A stretch of 64,000 nt of DNA, taken from positions 121,387-185,386 of the forward strand of contig DIJC01000013.1 in the NCBI GenBank assembly GCA_002421005.1. The letters run 5' to 3'. The notes under the pieces are model-generated. The model was not told the DNA's origin. It made no database searches and saw nothing but the letters and a program-made list of their open reading frames with translations. This document shows positions 16,734 to 26,001 of the stretch, in pieces. This DNA is from Enterobacteriaceae bacterium UBA5654. Its GTDB lineage: Bacteria; Pseudomonadota; Gammaproteobacteria; Enterobacterales; Enterobacteriaceae. The position numbers and the translations under genes are program-made. How positions within the stretch are numbered: position 1 is the first letter of the stretch; each line of letters opens with the position of its first letter.

Positions 16734-18020
16734 ATGAAACTCTATAACCTAAAAGATCATAACGAACAGGTCAGCTTTGCGCAGGCCATCACGCAAGGGC
16801 TGGGCAAACATCAGGGGCTGTTCTTTCCGCACGATCTGCCAGAGTTCAGCCTGACCGAAATCGATGACATGCTGGCGCAGGATTTTGTCAGCCGCAGTGC
16901 CAAAATCCTCAATGCCTTTATCGGTGATGAAATCCCTCAGGAACAGCTTGAAGAGCGCGTGCGTGCGGCGTTCGCTTTCCCGGCCCCGGTTAAACCGGTA
17001 ACGGAAGACGTGGGCTGCCTGGAACTGTTTCACGGCCCGACGCTGGCGTTTAAAGACTTCGGCGGGCGCTTTATGGCGCAGATGCTGACGCACATCAGCG
17101 GCGACAAGCCGGTAACGATCCTGACCGCGACCTCAGGGGATACCGGAGCCGCCGTGGCGCACGCCTTTTACGGTCTGCCGAACGTGCGGGTGGTGATCCT
17201 CTATCCGCGCGGCAAAATCAGCCCGTTACAGGAAAAACTGTTCTGCACCCTCGGTGGCAACATTGAAACCGTGGCGATTGACGGCGATTTCGATGCCTGC
17301 CAGGCGCTGGTTAAGCAGGCATTTGACGATGAAGAACTGAAGCTGGCGCTGGGGCTTAACTCCGCCAACTCGATTAACATCAGCCGTCTGCTGGCGCAGA
17401 TTTGCTATTACTTTGAGGCGGTGGCGCAACTGCCGCAGGAAGCGCGTAATCAACTGGTGATTTCGGTGCCGAGCGGTAACTTCGGCGATCTGACGGCGGG
17501 GCTGCTGGCGAAGTCTCTCGGCCTGCCGGTGAAACGGTTCATTGCCGCGACCAACGCTAACGACACCGTGCCGCGTTTTCTTCACGGTGGCAAATGGGAG
17601 CCGAATGCGACCCGGGCGACGCTGTCCAACGCGATGGATGTCAGCCAGCCAAACAACTGGCCGCGCGTGGAAGAAATCTTCCGTCGTAAAATCTGGCGTC
17701 TGAACGAACTGGGCTACGCGGCCGTCGACGATGACACCACCAAAGCCACGATGCGCGAGTTACAGGGGCTGGGCTATATTTCCGAGCCGCACGCGGCGAT
17801 TGCTTACCGCGCCCTGCGTGACCAGCTCAAACCGGGCGAATACGGTTTATTCCTTGGCACTGCGCATCCGGCAAAGTTTAAAGAGAGCGTGGAAGAGATC
17901 CTCAGCGAAGCCCTGCCGCTGCCCAAAGCGCTGGCAGATCGCGCCGATCTGCCGCTGTTGTCGCATAGCCTGCCAGCCGATTTTTCCGCGCTGCGTCAGT
18001 TGATGATGCGCCACGCGTAA
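16734..18020 (+). CDS. thrC: Threonine synthase ThrC
   Basis: Converts O-phosphohomoserine to threonine, the last step of the pathway, using pyridoxal phosphate. The Schiff-base lysine is Lys107 in TLAFKDFGGRF, and the cofactor phosphate loop appears as SVPSGNFGDLTAG. The length is 428 residues, as in E. coli. It is the final gene of thrLABC and is followed at once by a GC-rich terminator. Confidence 0.98.
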   Translation: MKLYNLKDHNEQVSFAQAITQGLGKHQGLFFPHDLPEFSLTEIDDMLAQDFVSRSAKILNAFIGDEIPQEQLEERVRAAFAFPAPVKPVTEDVGCLELFHGPTLAFKDFGGRFMAQMLTHISGDKPVTILTATSGDTGAAVAHAFYGLPNVRVVILYPRGKISPLQEKLFCTLGGNIETVAIDGDFDACQALVKQAFDDEELKLALGLNSANSINISRLLAQICYYFEAVAQLPQEARNQLVISVPSGNFGDLTAGLLAKSLGLPVKRFIAATNANDTVPRFLHGGKWEPNATRATLSNAMDVSQPNNWPRVEEIFRRKIWRLNELGYAAVDDDTTKATMRELQGLGYISEPHAAIAYRALRDQLKPGEYGLFLGTAHPAKFKESVEEILSEALPLPKALADRADLPLLSHSLPADFSALRQLMMRHA

Positions 18021-18035
18021 TAAGATGATTTTCAG

Positions 18036-18058
18036 CCGGGGGAAACCCCGGTTTTTTT
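18036..18058 (+). terminator. thr operon terminator
   Basis: CCGGGG and CCCCGG are joined by a stable GAAA tetraloop and followed by seven T residues, 15 bases after the thrC stop codon. Confidence 0.92.
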
Positions 18059-18227
18059 ACGCCTGAATACGGAGAAAATAAGGAGAGAAATAGCAGGGAA
18101 AATGGAGAGATTCCCAATAAATGCGGGCACTTAGATATTAGGATTGCGGAGAATAACAACCGGTGTTCACATTGCGTAAGCTACTTGCATCGACCCATAA
18201 CGGGCAATGATGAAACAGGAGTCACCT

Positions 18228-18512
18228 ATGTTGAAACCTCTCTTTCTTGCACTTTCGATGATGCTGGTCACTCCGCTCGCTGTGCAGGCGGCTGAAATTA
18301 CCCTGATCCCGGCGGTAAAACTGCAAATTGGTGATCGTGACGATCGCGGTCAGTACTGGAACGGCGGACACTGGCGCGACCACGGCTGGTGGCAGAAGCA
18401 CTATGACTGGCGCGAAAATCACTGGCAGCCGCGCGATGGTCACCAGAATCGTCATGACGACCGCCGCCCGGAGCCCGACCGTGGGCCGGGACCGGAAATG
18501 CGCCATCGTTAA
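18228..18512 (+). CDS. yaaX: DUF2502 family small secreted protein YaaX
   Basis: A 94-residue protein with a signal peptide (MLKPLFLALSMMLVTPLAVQA) and a mature part rich in His, Arg, Asp, Trp and Gly. Proteins of this family have no known function; the charged, histidine-rich tail suggests metal or polyanion contact, which is only inference. The ATG at 18,228 follows CAGGAG with good spacing, so I prefer it to the in-frame ATGs upstream. Confidence 0.88.
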   Translation: MLKPLFLALSMMLVTPLAVQAAEITLIPAVKLQIGDRDDRGQYWNGGHWRDHGWWQKHYDWRENHWQPRDGHQNRHDDRRPEPDRGPGPEMRHR

Positions 18513-18519
18513 TGATGTT

Positions 18520-19293
18520 TTACTGCTCGTGACGTTTAAACACCAGCTCGCCCTCACCGGACGCTGACGCATCGTAGAAATAGCCTTCGCTATTAAACTG
18601 TGTGAGCTGTTCCGGTTTGGTCAGGCGATGCTCAATGATATAGCGGCTCATCAGGCCGCGCGCTTTTTTCGCATAGAAGCTGATCACCTTAAACTTGCCG
18701 TTTTTCTCATCAAGGAACACCGGCTTGACGATCTGCGCGTGCAGGCTTTTGCTTTTTACCGATTTAAAATATTCGTCCGACGCCAGGTTTATCACCACAT
18801 CGTCACCCTGCGCCTTTAATGCCTGATTCAGGTGTTCAGTAATTATCTCACCCCAGAACTGATAAAGATCCTTCCCGCGCGCGTTCTCCAGGCGAATACC
18901 CATCTCCAGCCGGTACGGCTGCATCAGATCCAGCGGACGCAGCACGCCGTACAATCCTGAAAGCATCCGCAAATGCTGCTGGGCGAAGTCAAAATCCGCC
19001 TCGCTGAACGTTTCCGCCTGCAAGCCGGTATACACATCGCCCTTAAAGGCGAGAATGGCCTGGCGGGCGTTGTCCGGGGTGAAATCGGGCTGCCAGTCGT
19101 GAAAGCGGGTAGCGTTCAGATCGGCGAGTTTGTCGCTGATGCTCATTAGCTTACCGATTTGCGGTGCCGACAGTTTCCGCGCTTCTTTGATCAGCTGCTG
19201 CGAATGATCCAGCAGTTCAGGCAGGGTATAGCGCGTGGTCGCCAGCGGAGTTTGGTAATCCAGCGTTTTTGCAGGAGAGATCAGAATCAGCAT
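18520..19293 (-). CDS. yaaA: Peroxide-stress DNA-binding protein YaaA (DUF328/UPF0246)
   Basis: YaaA reduces free intracellular iron and oxidative DNA damage in E. coli, where it is OxyR-induced, and its fold binds DNA. The protein has the family signature MLILISPAKTLDYQ at the N-terminus, then QAILAFKGDVYTGL, LYGVLRPLDLMQPYRLEMG and FYAKKARGLMSR. The ATG at 19,293 gives 257 residues, near the E. coli length of 258; a 13-residue upstream extension is rejected. It is convergent with yaaX, eight bases apart. Confidence 0.95.
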   Translation of the reverse strand: MLILISPAKTLDYQTPLATTRYTLPELLDHSQQLIKEARKLSAPQIGKLMSISDKLADLNATRFHDWQPDFTPDNARQAILAFKGDVYTGLQAETFSEADFDFAQQHLRMLSGLYGVLRPLDLMQPYRLEMGIRLENARGKDLYQFWGEIITEHLNQALKAQGDDVVINLASDEYFKSVKSKSLHAQIVKPVFLDEKNGKFKVISFYAKKARGLMSRYIIEHRLTKPEQLTQFNSEGYFYDASASGEGELVFKRHEQ

Positions 19294-19371
19294 AGTTAAT
19301 CCTTGCGGCAAATGTTGCCCGCACTGTAGCAAAAAAATGCGCCGAAGTGGGCGATGGCTGCGATTGACGCA

Positions 19372-20796
19372 CTAAAGTTTTGGCACATCATCCCACGCGC
19401 CGGGCATAAGCTGGAGGTCGGGATAGCGCCGGGGATCGAACACCGGACGCACGCCGAGCTTGCGCTGGCGCAAATAGTCGCTGGCAATCAACTGCACCAC
19501 CGGCGACAGCAGCAAAATCGCGGTCAGATTGGTCATCGCCATCAGCGCTACCGTGATATTCGCCAGTTGCCACACCACCGGAAAGCCGATCAGCGAACCC
19601 GCAATGATCATCAGCAGCGTAACGATCCGCAGCATCCAGCGGGTAAAGCGGGTATCAAATCGCAGGAAAATCAGGTTATTTTCGGCGTAGATATAATTTC
19701 CGACGATGGAGGTAAAGGCAAACAGCGCCACCGCTACCGCCACCACACCCGCGCCAGCCTCGCCAATCAGCATCACCATCGCATGTTGAACGCGCTGAAT
19801 CCCCTCCAGCGAGGCGTCAACGGGATGGTGTCCGGCAAGCAGTACAATTAGCGCGCTACAGGTGGAAATAATAAATGTATCGCTGAAAACGCCGATCATC
19901 TGCACGATCCCCTGCGCCGCCGGATGCGGAGGCCAGGAAGCGGCAGCCGCAGCGGCATTGGGAGTAGAGCCTAATCCCGCCTCATTGGAAAACATTCCGC
20001 GCTGAAAGCCATTGGTCAGCGCCTGACTCAACGTATAACCCGCCGCGCCTGACGCCGCTTCTTGCCAGCCAAAGGCGCTTTTGACGATAGCGGCCACCGT
20101 GCCGGGAAGCGCCGTAATATGCCAGGCGCTGATCAGCAAGCTGGTGAGCACCCACAGGACCACCATCAGCGGCACCAGCCATTGCATCAGCCTGGCGACG
20201 CCACGCAGCCCGCGAATGATTGTGAGAAAAACCAGCGCGGCCAGCACTATACCGGTCATCAGCGCGGGTGCGGAGAACGCATAGCTCATGGCATGGGCAA
20301 CGGAATTGGCCTGAATAGTGTTAAACACCAGGCCGTAGGAGAGCAGCAGAAAAAGTGAAAACAGCACGCCCATCCAGCGCATTCCCAGGCCGTGCGCCAT
20401 GTACCACGCCGGGCCGCCGCGAAATTGCCCGTGTGCATCGCGTTCTTTATAAAGCTGCGAAAGTGAGCATTCGGCAAAACAGATCGCCATACCCATTAGC
20501 CCAGATATCCACATCCAGAAAACGGCTCCCGGACCGCCTGCGGTAATGGCCAGCGAGATGCCCACCAGATTGCCGCTGCCTACGCGAGCGGCAAGACTGG
20601 TGCACAGCGCCTGGAAAGATGTGAGTCCTCCCGGCTGGGGCGTCACGCTATTTTTCAGACTCTTGCCAAAATGCCGGAGATAGCGAAGCTGGATAAATCC
20701 TGTGCGCCAGGTAAACCAGATACCCGCACCTGCCAGCAGGTAAATCATCACAGAATCCCAGATGATATCGCTCATAAACCGTAGAAAATCAGGCAT
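19372..20796 (-). CDS. yaaJ: Sodium:alanine/glycine symporter family protein YaaJ
   Basis: An inner-membrane amino acid symporter of the AGCS family, with about ten to eleven hydrophobic helices through its 474 residues. Family motifs seen include TSFQALCTSLAARVGSGNLVG near residue 60, FGGPAWY-like FRGGPAWYMAHGLG, and the SNEAGLGSTPNAAA motif near residue 265. The substrate has not been shown and is inferred to be a small neutral amino acid. It is read in the same direction as yaaA, 78 bases upstream. Confidence 0.92.
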   Translation of the reverse strand: MPDFLRFMSDIIWDSVMIYLLAGAGIWFTWRTGFIQLRYLRHFGKSLKNSVTPQPGGLTSFQALCTSLAARVGSGNLVGISLAITAGGPGAVFWMWISGLMGMAICFAECSLSQLYKERDAHGQFRGGPAWYMAHGLGMRWMGVLFSLFLLLSYGLVFNTIQANSVAHAMSYAFSAPALMTGIVLAALVFLTIIRGLRGVARLMQWLVPLMVVLWVLTSLLISAWHITALPGTVAAIVKSAFGWQEAASGAAGYTLSQALTNGFQRGMFSNEAGLGSTPNAAAAAASWPPHPAAQGIVQMIGVFSDTFIISTCSALIVLLAGHHPVDASLEGIQRVQHAMVMLIGEAGAGVVAVAVALFAFTSIVGNYIYAENNLIFLRFDTRFTRWMLRIVTLLMIIAGSLIGFPVVWQLANITVALMAMTNLTAILLLSPVVQLIASDYLRQRKLGVRPVFDPRRYPDLQLMPGAWDDVPKL

Positions 20797-20987
20797 TAAA
20801 CGTCCTCTTGTTTATGCCGGTGCGCTCGTGTAAGCGCTACCACTTTTTTAAAAACTGTTACCGCGGGGGTAATGAATTCGCGGAGTTTACCATACACTGT
20901 CTGCGGTTGCGCTGAGGGTGGGGCGTGATATTATCAGGGCAGACCGGTTACATCCCCCTAACAAGCTGTTTAAAGAGAAACACTATT

Positions 20988-21941
20988 ATGACGGATAAAT
21001 TGACCTCTCTGCGTCAGTACACCACCGTAGTGGCTGATACCGGAGATATCGCGGCAATGAAGCTGTATCAGCCGCAGGATGCCACAACTAACCCTTCTCT
21101 GATCCTTGGCGCAGCACAAATTCCCGAATACCGTAAACTGATCGACGACGCCGTGACCTGGGCGCGTAGCCAGAGCAGCAATCGCGCGCAGCAGATTGTT
21201 GATGCAAGCGACAAACTGGCGGTTAACATTGGTCTGGAAATTCTCAAACTGGTGCCGGGCCGCATCTCTACCGAAGTGGACGCGCGTCTTTCCTACGACA
21301 CCGAAGCGTCTATCGTTAAAGCAAAACGCCTGATTAAGCTTTATAACGACGCAGGCATCAGCAACGATCGTATTCTGATCAAGCTGGCTTCAACCTGGCA
21401 GGGCATTCGTGCCGCTGAGCAGCTGGAAAAAGAAGGCATCAACTGTAACCTGACGCTGCTGTTCTCGTTTGCACAGGCTCGTGCCTGTGCGGAAGCGGGC
21501 GTTTACCTGATCTCCCCGTTCGTGGGCCGTATTCTTGACTGGTACAAATCCAATACTGACAAGAAAGAGTACGCACCTGCTGAAGATCCGGGCGTGGTTT
21601 CCGTTACTGAAATCTACGAATACTACAAACAGCACGGCTATGAAACCGTGGTCATGGGCGCAAGCTTCCGTAACCTCGGCGAAATCCTTGAGCTGGCGGG
21701 CTGCGACCGTCTGACCATCGCACCTGCGCTGCTGAAAGAGCTGGCGGAAAGCGAAGGGACCATCGAGCGTAAGCTGTCGTTCAGCGGTGAAGTGAAAGCG
21801 CGCCCGGAACGCATCACCGAAGCGGAATTCCTGTGGCAGCATAACCAGGACCCGATGGCGGTTGATAAACTGGCGGACGGCATCCGCAAGTTTGCCGTTG
21901 ACCAGGAAAAACTGGAAAAAATGATCGGCGATCTGCTGTAA
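20988..21941 (+). CDS. talB: Transaldolase B
   Basis: Moves a dihydroxyacetone unit from sedoheptulose-7-phosphate to glyceraldehyde-3-phosphate in the non-oxidative pentose phosphate pathway. The Schiff-base residue is Lys132 in ILIKLASTWQG, and DATTNPSLI near residue 35 is the family signature. MTDKLTSLRQ at 20,988 gives 317 residues, the size of E. coli TalB; an upstream in-frame ATG is rejected. Divergent from yaaJ, with both promoters in the 190-base gap. Confidence 0.98.
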   Translation: MTDKLTSLRQYTTVVADTGDIAAMKLYQPQDATTNPSLILGAAQIPEYRKLIDDAVTWARSQSSNRAQQIVDASDKLAVNIGLEILKLVPGRISTEVDARLSYDTEASIVKAKRLIKLYNDAGISNDRILIKLASTWQGIRAAEQLEKEGINCNLTLLFSFAQARACAEAGVYLISPFVGRILDWYKSNTDKKEYAPAEDPGVVSVTEIYEYYKQHGYETVVMGASFRNLGEILELAGCDRLTIAPALLKELAESEGTIERKLSFSGEVKARPERITEAEFLWQHNQDPMAVDKLADGIRKFAVDQEKLEKMIGDLL

Positions 21942-21948
21942 TCAACGA

Positions 21949-21975
21949 GGCCGGTAGCAATACCGGCCTTTTTTA
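21949..21975 (+). terminator. talB terminator
   Basis: GGCCGGTA and TACCGGCC form the stem around a GCAA loop and are followed by a T run directly after talB. Confidence 0.9.
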
Positions 21976-22081
21976 TTCCCTTCTTGTGGCGTCTGTTCCC
22001 CGCAGGTTGTCCCCCGTCAGTAGAGCTTCTGCGCAATTCCCCGTATTATTCCGCTAAACGGTACTGATTAACGGAAAAACC

Positions 22082-22669
22082 ATGAATACATTACGCATTG
22101 GCCTCGTTTCTGTCTCCGATCGCGCCTCCAGCGGCGTCTATCAGGATAAAGGCATTCCCGCTCTGGAAGCCTGGCTGGAAAAAGCCTTAACCACGCCTTT
22201 TGAAATCGAAACGCGCCTGATCCCGGACGAGCAAAGCATCATTGAGCAGACGCTCTGTGAGCTGGTGGATGAAATGAGCTGTCACCTGGTGCTGACTACC
22301 GGCGGCACCGGTCCGGCGCGTCGTGACGTCACGCCGGACGCGACGCTGGCAATTGCCGACCGTGAAATGCCAGGCTTTGGCGAACAAATGCGGCAAATCA
22401 GCCTGCAATTCGTGCCGACCGCCATTCTTTCACGTCAGGTAGGGGTGATCCGCAAACAGGCGCTGATCCTCAATTTACCCGGTCAGCCGAAGTCCATTCA
22501 GGAGACGCTGGAAGGCGTGAAAGATGCCAGCGGTAAGGCGCTGGTACCGGGGATTTTCGCAAGTGTACCGTATTGTGTACAGCTACTGGACGGGCCCTAT
22601 ATCGAAACCGATCCGCTGGTGGTAGCAGCCTTTCGCCCTAAAAGTGCGATACGCGAAATAATCTCCTGA
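22082..22669 (+). CDS. mog: Molybdopterin adenylyltransferase Mog
   Basis: Adenylates molybdopterin before metal insertion by MoeA, in molybdenum cofactor synthesis. The 195-residue protein has the MoaB/Mog fold signatures: IGLVSVSDRASSGVYQDKG at the start, LVLTTGGTGPARRDVTPDAT with the conserved GGTG loop, and LILNLPGQPKSIQET. The length is that of E. coli Mog. It probably has its own promoter, since the talB terminator precedes it. Confidence 0.96.
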   Translation: MNTLRIGLVSVSDRASSGVYQDKGIPALEAWLEKALTTPFEIETRLIPDEQSIIEQTLCELVDEMSCHLVLTTGGTGPARRDVTPDATLAIADREMPGFGEQMRQISLQFVPTAILSRQVGVIRKQALILNLPGQPKSIQETLEGVKDASGKALVPGIFASVPYCVQLLDGPYIETDPLVVAAFRPKSAIREIIS

Positions 22670-22787
22670 ATAACGCCGTTTTCTGGCATGAGTTAATCGG
22701 TTGGTGGCGTGGCGTTTTATTTACGATATAGTAATTTTTAATTTACACTCGCGTAATCCCACGCTGCCTGATAATGCCCGGTTTCCT

Positions 22788-24083
22788 ATGCCAAACAACA
22801 CACGCCCTCTGAATCGCCAGGATTATAAAACACTGACGCTTGCCGCCCTCGGCGGGGCGCTGGAGTTTTATGATTTTATTATTTTCGTATTCTTCGCCGC
22901 CGTCATGGCGGATCTGTTCTTTCCCGCTGACATTCCTGAATGGCTACGTCAGGTTCAGACCTTCGGCATTTTCGCTGCCGGTTATCTGGCGCGACCGCTG
23001 GGCGGGATCGTAATGGCGCATTTTGGCGACCTGGTCGGGCGCAAAAAGATGTTTACCCTCAGCATCCTGCTGATGGCGCTGCCAACGCTGGCGATGGGGC
23101 TGCTGCCGACGTATGCCTCTGCGGGGTTAGCCGCGCCGCTGTTGCTGCTTTTCATGCGTATTTTGCAAGGCGCGGCGATCGGCGGAGAAGTGCCGGGGGC
23201 ATGGGTGTTTGTCGCCGAGCATGTCCCGGCGCGTCGGACGGGTATCGCCTGCGGCACGCTGACTGCCGGGCTGACGGTAGGTATCCTGCTTGGTTCGGTG
23301 GTGGCGACCATTATTAATACCACGATGAGTGCGCAGACGCTCCACGATGTTGGCTGGCGGATACCGTTCCTGTTAGGCGGAGCGTTTGGGCTGATCGCCA
23401 TGTATCTGCGCCGCTGGTTGCAGGAAACGCCGGTATTTCTGGAAATGCAGCAGCGCAAAGTGCTGGCGCAGGAACTGCCGGTGAAATCGGTGATTCTGCG
23501 GCATAAAAAAGCGGTGGCGATCTCAATGCTGCTGACCTGGCTACTTTCCGCCGGTATCGTGGTAGTGATCCTGATGTCCCCGGTCTGGCTGCAAAAGCAG
23601 TACGGCTTTGCGCCTGCGCTGACGTTACAGGCGAACAGTATTGCCACCATTATGCTGTGTTTCGGCTGCCTGATTGCCGGGCTGGCGATTGACCGCTTCG
23701 GCGCGAGCAAAACCTTTATTATCGGCAGCCTGCTGCTGGCGGCTTCAAGCTGGATGTTTTATCACCTCTCCGGTGCGCACCCGGAACAGTTGTTTATCCT
23801 GTACGGGCTGGTGGGGCTGTGCGTCGGCGTGGTGGGCGCGGTGCCTTGCGTGATGGTCAGAGCGTTTCCGCCTGCGGTACGTTTTACCGGCATCTCGTTT
23901 TCCTACAACGTCGCTTACGCTATTTTCGGCGGACTTACGCCGGTGGCCGTGACGATGCTGATGGGCGTCTCACCGATGGCTCCGGCCTGGTATATTCTGG
24001 GATTGTCGCTGGTGGGTTTTGCGCTGGGGATCGTATTGCGTGAGGGAAGCCGGGAGAAAACGTTACAACGGTCGGCGGTCTGA
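22788..24083 (+). CDS. MHS-type MFS transporter
   Basis: A 431-residue membrane protein with twelve predicted helices of the metabolite:H+ symporter branch of the major facilitator superfamily (ProP, KgtP and ShiA relatives). It starts with ALGGALEFYDFIIFVFF, the first-helix motif of that group, and shows the MFS loop motif GDLVGRKKMF between helices 2 and 3 and ILQGAAIGGEVPGAWVF. The ATG at 22,788 (MPNNTRPLN) is chosen over an upstream in-frame start. E. coli K-12 has no gene in this place. The substrate is unknown; carboxylates or betaines are likely for the group. Confidence 0.85.
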   Translation: MPNNTRPLNRQDYKTLTLAALGGALEFYDFIIFVFFAAVMADLFFPADIPEWLRQVQTFGIFAAGYLARPLGGIVMAHFGDLVGRKKMFTLSILLMALPTLAMGLLPTYASAGLAAPLLLLFMRILQGAAIGGEVPGAWVFVAEHVPARRTGIACGTLTAGLTVGILLGSVVATIINTTMSAQTLHDVGWRIPFLLGGAFGLIAMYLRRWLQETPVFLEMQQRKVLAQELPVKSVILRHKKAVAISMLLTWLLSAGIVVVILMSPVWLQKQYGFAPALTLQANSIATIMLCFGCLIAGLAIDRFGASKTFIIGSLLLAASSWMFYHLSGAHPEQLFILYGLVGLCVGVVGAVPCVMVRAFPPAVRFTGISFSYNVAYAIFGGLTPVAVTMLMGVSPMAPAWYILGLSLVGFALGIVLREGSREKTLQRSAV

Positions 24084-24090
24084 ATCGTGT

Positions 24091-24118
24091 CGGCGGGTCG
24101 CCACAGGCTGACCCGCCG
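24091..24118. terminator. Hairpin between converging MFS gene and satP
   Basis: CGGCGGGTC (24091-24099) pairs with GACCCGCCG (24110-24118) in the 44-base gap between two convergent genes. It lacks a T run, so termination strength is uncertain. Confidence 0.55.
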
Positions 24119-24127
24119 CAGAATCGA

Positions 24128-24694
24128 TCAGTGCTTTTCACCAATCGGCAGTACGGTACGGCCAAACTGTTCGTTCAGCACTTCACCCATTGCCAGATAA
24201 ATCGCGCTCGCGCCACAAACCAGACCAATCCAGCCTGCAATGTGGATCACGCCTTCATTACCGCCAATGTGGCCCACAGCCAGCAGAGCAAACAGTACGG
24301 TCAGGCTTAAAAAGACGAACGACAGCATTTTTGCGCCCTTCAACGTGCCGAAGAACATAAACAGGGTAAACACGCCCCACAGCCCGAGGTATGCGCCGAG
24401 GAATTGCGCGTTCGGCGCATCGGCCAGGCCCATTTTCGGCATCAGCAGAATGGCAACCAGCGTCAGCCAGAAGGAACCGTAAGAGGTAAATGCGGTTAAA
24501 CCGAAGGTATTGCCTTTTTTAAACTCCAGCAGGCCCGCGAAAATTTGTGCGATACCGCCGTAAAAAATCCCCATTGCCAGAATAATGCCGTCGAAGGGGA
24601 AAATGCCCGCATTGTGCAGGTTCAGCAGAATTGTCGTCATGCCAAAACCCATTAAGCCCAGCGGAGCCGGATTAGCCAACTTAGTGTTGCCCAT
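24128..24694 (-). CDS. satP: Succinate-acetate/proton symporter SatP (YaaH)
   Basis: Inner-membrane AceTr-family uptake channel/symporter for acetate and succinate. The 188-residue protein has six helices, the family signature NPAPLGLMGFGMTTILLNLHNAG at the N-terminus, and FYGGIAQIFAGLLEFKKGNTFG. The length is the same as E. coli SatP. It is read on the minus strand downstream of yaaW with a 150-base gap that has room for its own promoter. Confidence 0.95.
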   Translation of the reverse strand: MGNTKLANPAPLGLMGFGMTTILLNLHNAGIFPFDGIILAMGIFYGGIAQIFAGLLEFKKGNTFGLTAFTSYGSFWLTLVAILLMPKMGLADAPNAQFLGAYLGLWGVFTLFMFFGTLKGAKMLSFVFLSLTVLFALLAVGHIGGNEGVIHIAGWIGLVCGASAIYLAMGEVLNEQFGRTVLPIGEKH

Positions 24695-24846
24695 AATTCC
24701 TCAAGTTCATTAATTCATAGTGAAGTGTATATGCCCAGGACCCCGACATAACGGGAGGGCGCAGCATAATAAGCGGGCATATAGGGGCTGTCTATGATCT
24801 ACCAGGGGTAAAATGCAAATATTTACCCCTGTGGGAAAGGAAGGAA

Positions 24847-25560
24847 TTACGGCTGTCGGACGGCGACGATTCTGCGCAGGCAGGCAATGTGCAATACGGC
24901 CGGAATGGTGATGCGGTAGGCCGTGCCGCTGACGGCTTTAACACTGTTCAACGCAGCGCCTACCGGTCCGCCCAGCCCCGCGCCGCGTATCAGGCCATGT
25001 CCAATCACGCTCATTGCCGCGTGGGTGCGCAAAATGCGGTTAAGCTGCCCGGAAAGCAGATGCGCGACGCCGTCGGCAAGTTTTTTATCCTTTATTAGCG
25101 CAGGCAGCAACTCTTCCAGCTCGGCGACCCTGATTTTAACGGCGGCAAAAAATTCCGCTTTCTGTTCGTCATTCATCTTTTCCCACGCGTTACGCAGAAA
25201 ATGTTCCAGCAGGCGCTGTTCAATCTCAAAGGTGGACTGCTTTTTATCGGCTTTCAGTTTCAGGCGATGGCCGACATCCAGCAGAATGGCGCGGTAAAGT
25301 TTTCCGTGGCCGCGCAGTTTGTTGGCGATGCTGTCACCGCCGAAATGCTGTAGCTCTCCGGCAATGAGTTGCCAGCTATGACGATGGCGTTCGGGATGGC
25401 CCTCCATCGAAAGAAAAAGCTCATTGCGCAGCAGCACGCTGGAAAGGCGCGGCTTGCCTTTCTCATTGTGGGTTAATAAACGGGCAAGCCGGGCTAATTG
25501 TTCTTCATTGCAATGCTCAAGAAAACTCAGATCGCTATCCTGCAAATACGTGACGTTCAT
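24847..25560 (-). CDS. yaaW: UPF0174/DUF3944 family protein YaaW
   Basis: A 237-residue protein of unknown function, collinear with E. coli YaaW over its whole length: MNVTYLQDSDLSFLEHCNEEQL at the start, GELQHFGGDSIANKLRGHGK in the middle and a glycine-rich RGAGLGGPVGAALNSVKAVSG near the C-terminus. The family also includes YfbR-like ubiquinol-related paralogs, but no activity is assigned. Minus strand, between satP and the dnaK promoter region. Confidence 0.9.
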   Translation of the reverse strand: MNVTYLQDSDLSFLEHCNEEQLARLARLLTHNEKGKPRLSSVLLRNELFLSMEGHPERHRHSWQLIAGELQHFGGDSIANKLRGHGKLYRAILLDVGHRLKLKADKKQSTFEIEQRLLEHFLRNAWEKMNDEQKAEFFAAVKIRVAELEELLPALIKDKKLADGVAHLLSGQLNRILRTHAAMSVIGHGLIRGAGLGGPVGAALNSVKAVSGTAYRITIPAVLHIACLRRIVAVRQP

Positions 25561-26001
25561 TGTGACGACTATCCGCTTAAAATGTGTTTAGAAAATGAAC
25601 CGTTAATAATTATTTATCGCCGATGAGGGCTACCGGCTTTTTTAGCGGCTTCAGACAAAGCCTTTTATTTTAACTGCCGGGGTAAAGCGCCGATGAGCAG
25701 ACAATGCTTTCGGATTATTTCAAAAGTTATATGAGTATGTTTGGGCTTTTGCCTGCGAAATATAAAGGGATGGGTCGCAATGAAGGCCGCCGGGAGACGG
25801 CGTTTTGGACAGCATCGCCGCCGCCAGGCAAATTTTTTTTTCACCTTCCCCCTTGATGCGAGGCGCAGCGACCCCATCTTGTACTCAACCGCAGTGAGTG
25901 AGCCTGAAAAAAAACGATTTAAGGTAGTTGAAACCGCACGTTTCGCCCTTATTACAGGTTCACAACCACATGATGACCGAATTTTTAGTGGAGACGTTTA
26001 G
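25561..26001 (+). promoter_or_regulatory. Intergenic region with dnaK heat-shock control
   Basis: The 440 bases between divergent yaaW and dnaK contain no supported gene. E. coli yaaI, which lies here, is missing. The right half carries the sigma-32 promoter annotated separately and a roughly 120-base dnaK leader. An open frame of 86 codons in this stretch has no coding features I can support. Confidence 0.6.
25849..25879 (+). promoter_or_regulatory. Sigma-32 (RpoH) promoter of dnaKJ
   Basis: A -35 element CCCTTGAT and a -10 element CCCCATCT are separated by 15 bases, close to the RpoH consensus (CTTGAA, 11-15 bases, CCCCAT) and aligned with dnaK P1 of E. coli. It lies about 120 bases ahead of the dnaK start codon. 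Confidence 0.85.

Noticed and set aside
24923..25297. Frame opposite yaaW, corresponding to the disputed E. coli htgA/mbiA overlap
   Set aside because: It lacks a ribosome-binding site, and yaaW is well supported over its whole length.
25741..26001. 86-codon frame ahead of dnaK
   Set aside because: It covers the sigma-32 promoter and dnaK leader, and has no coding features.
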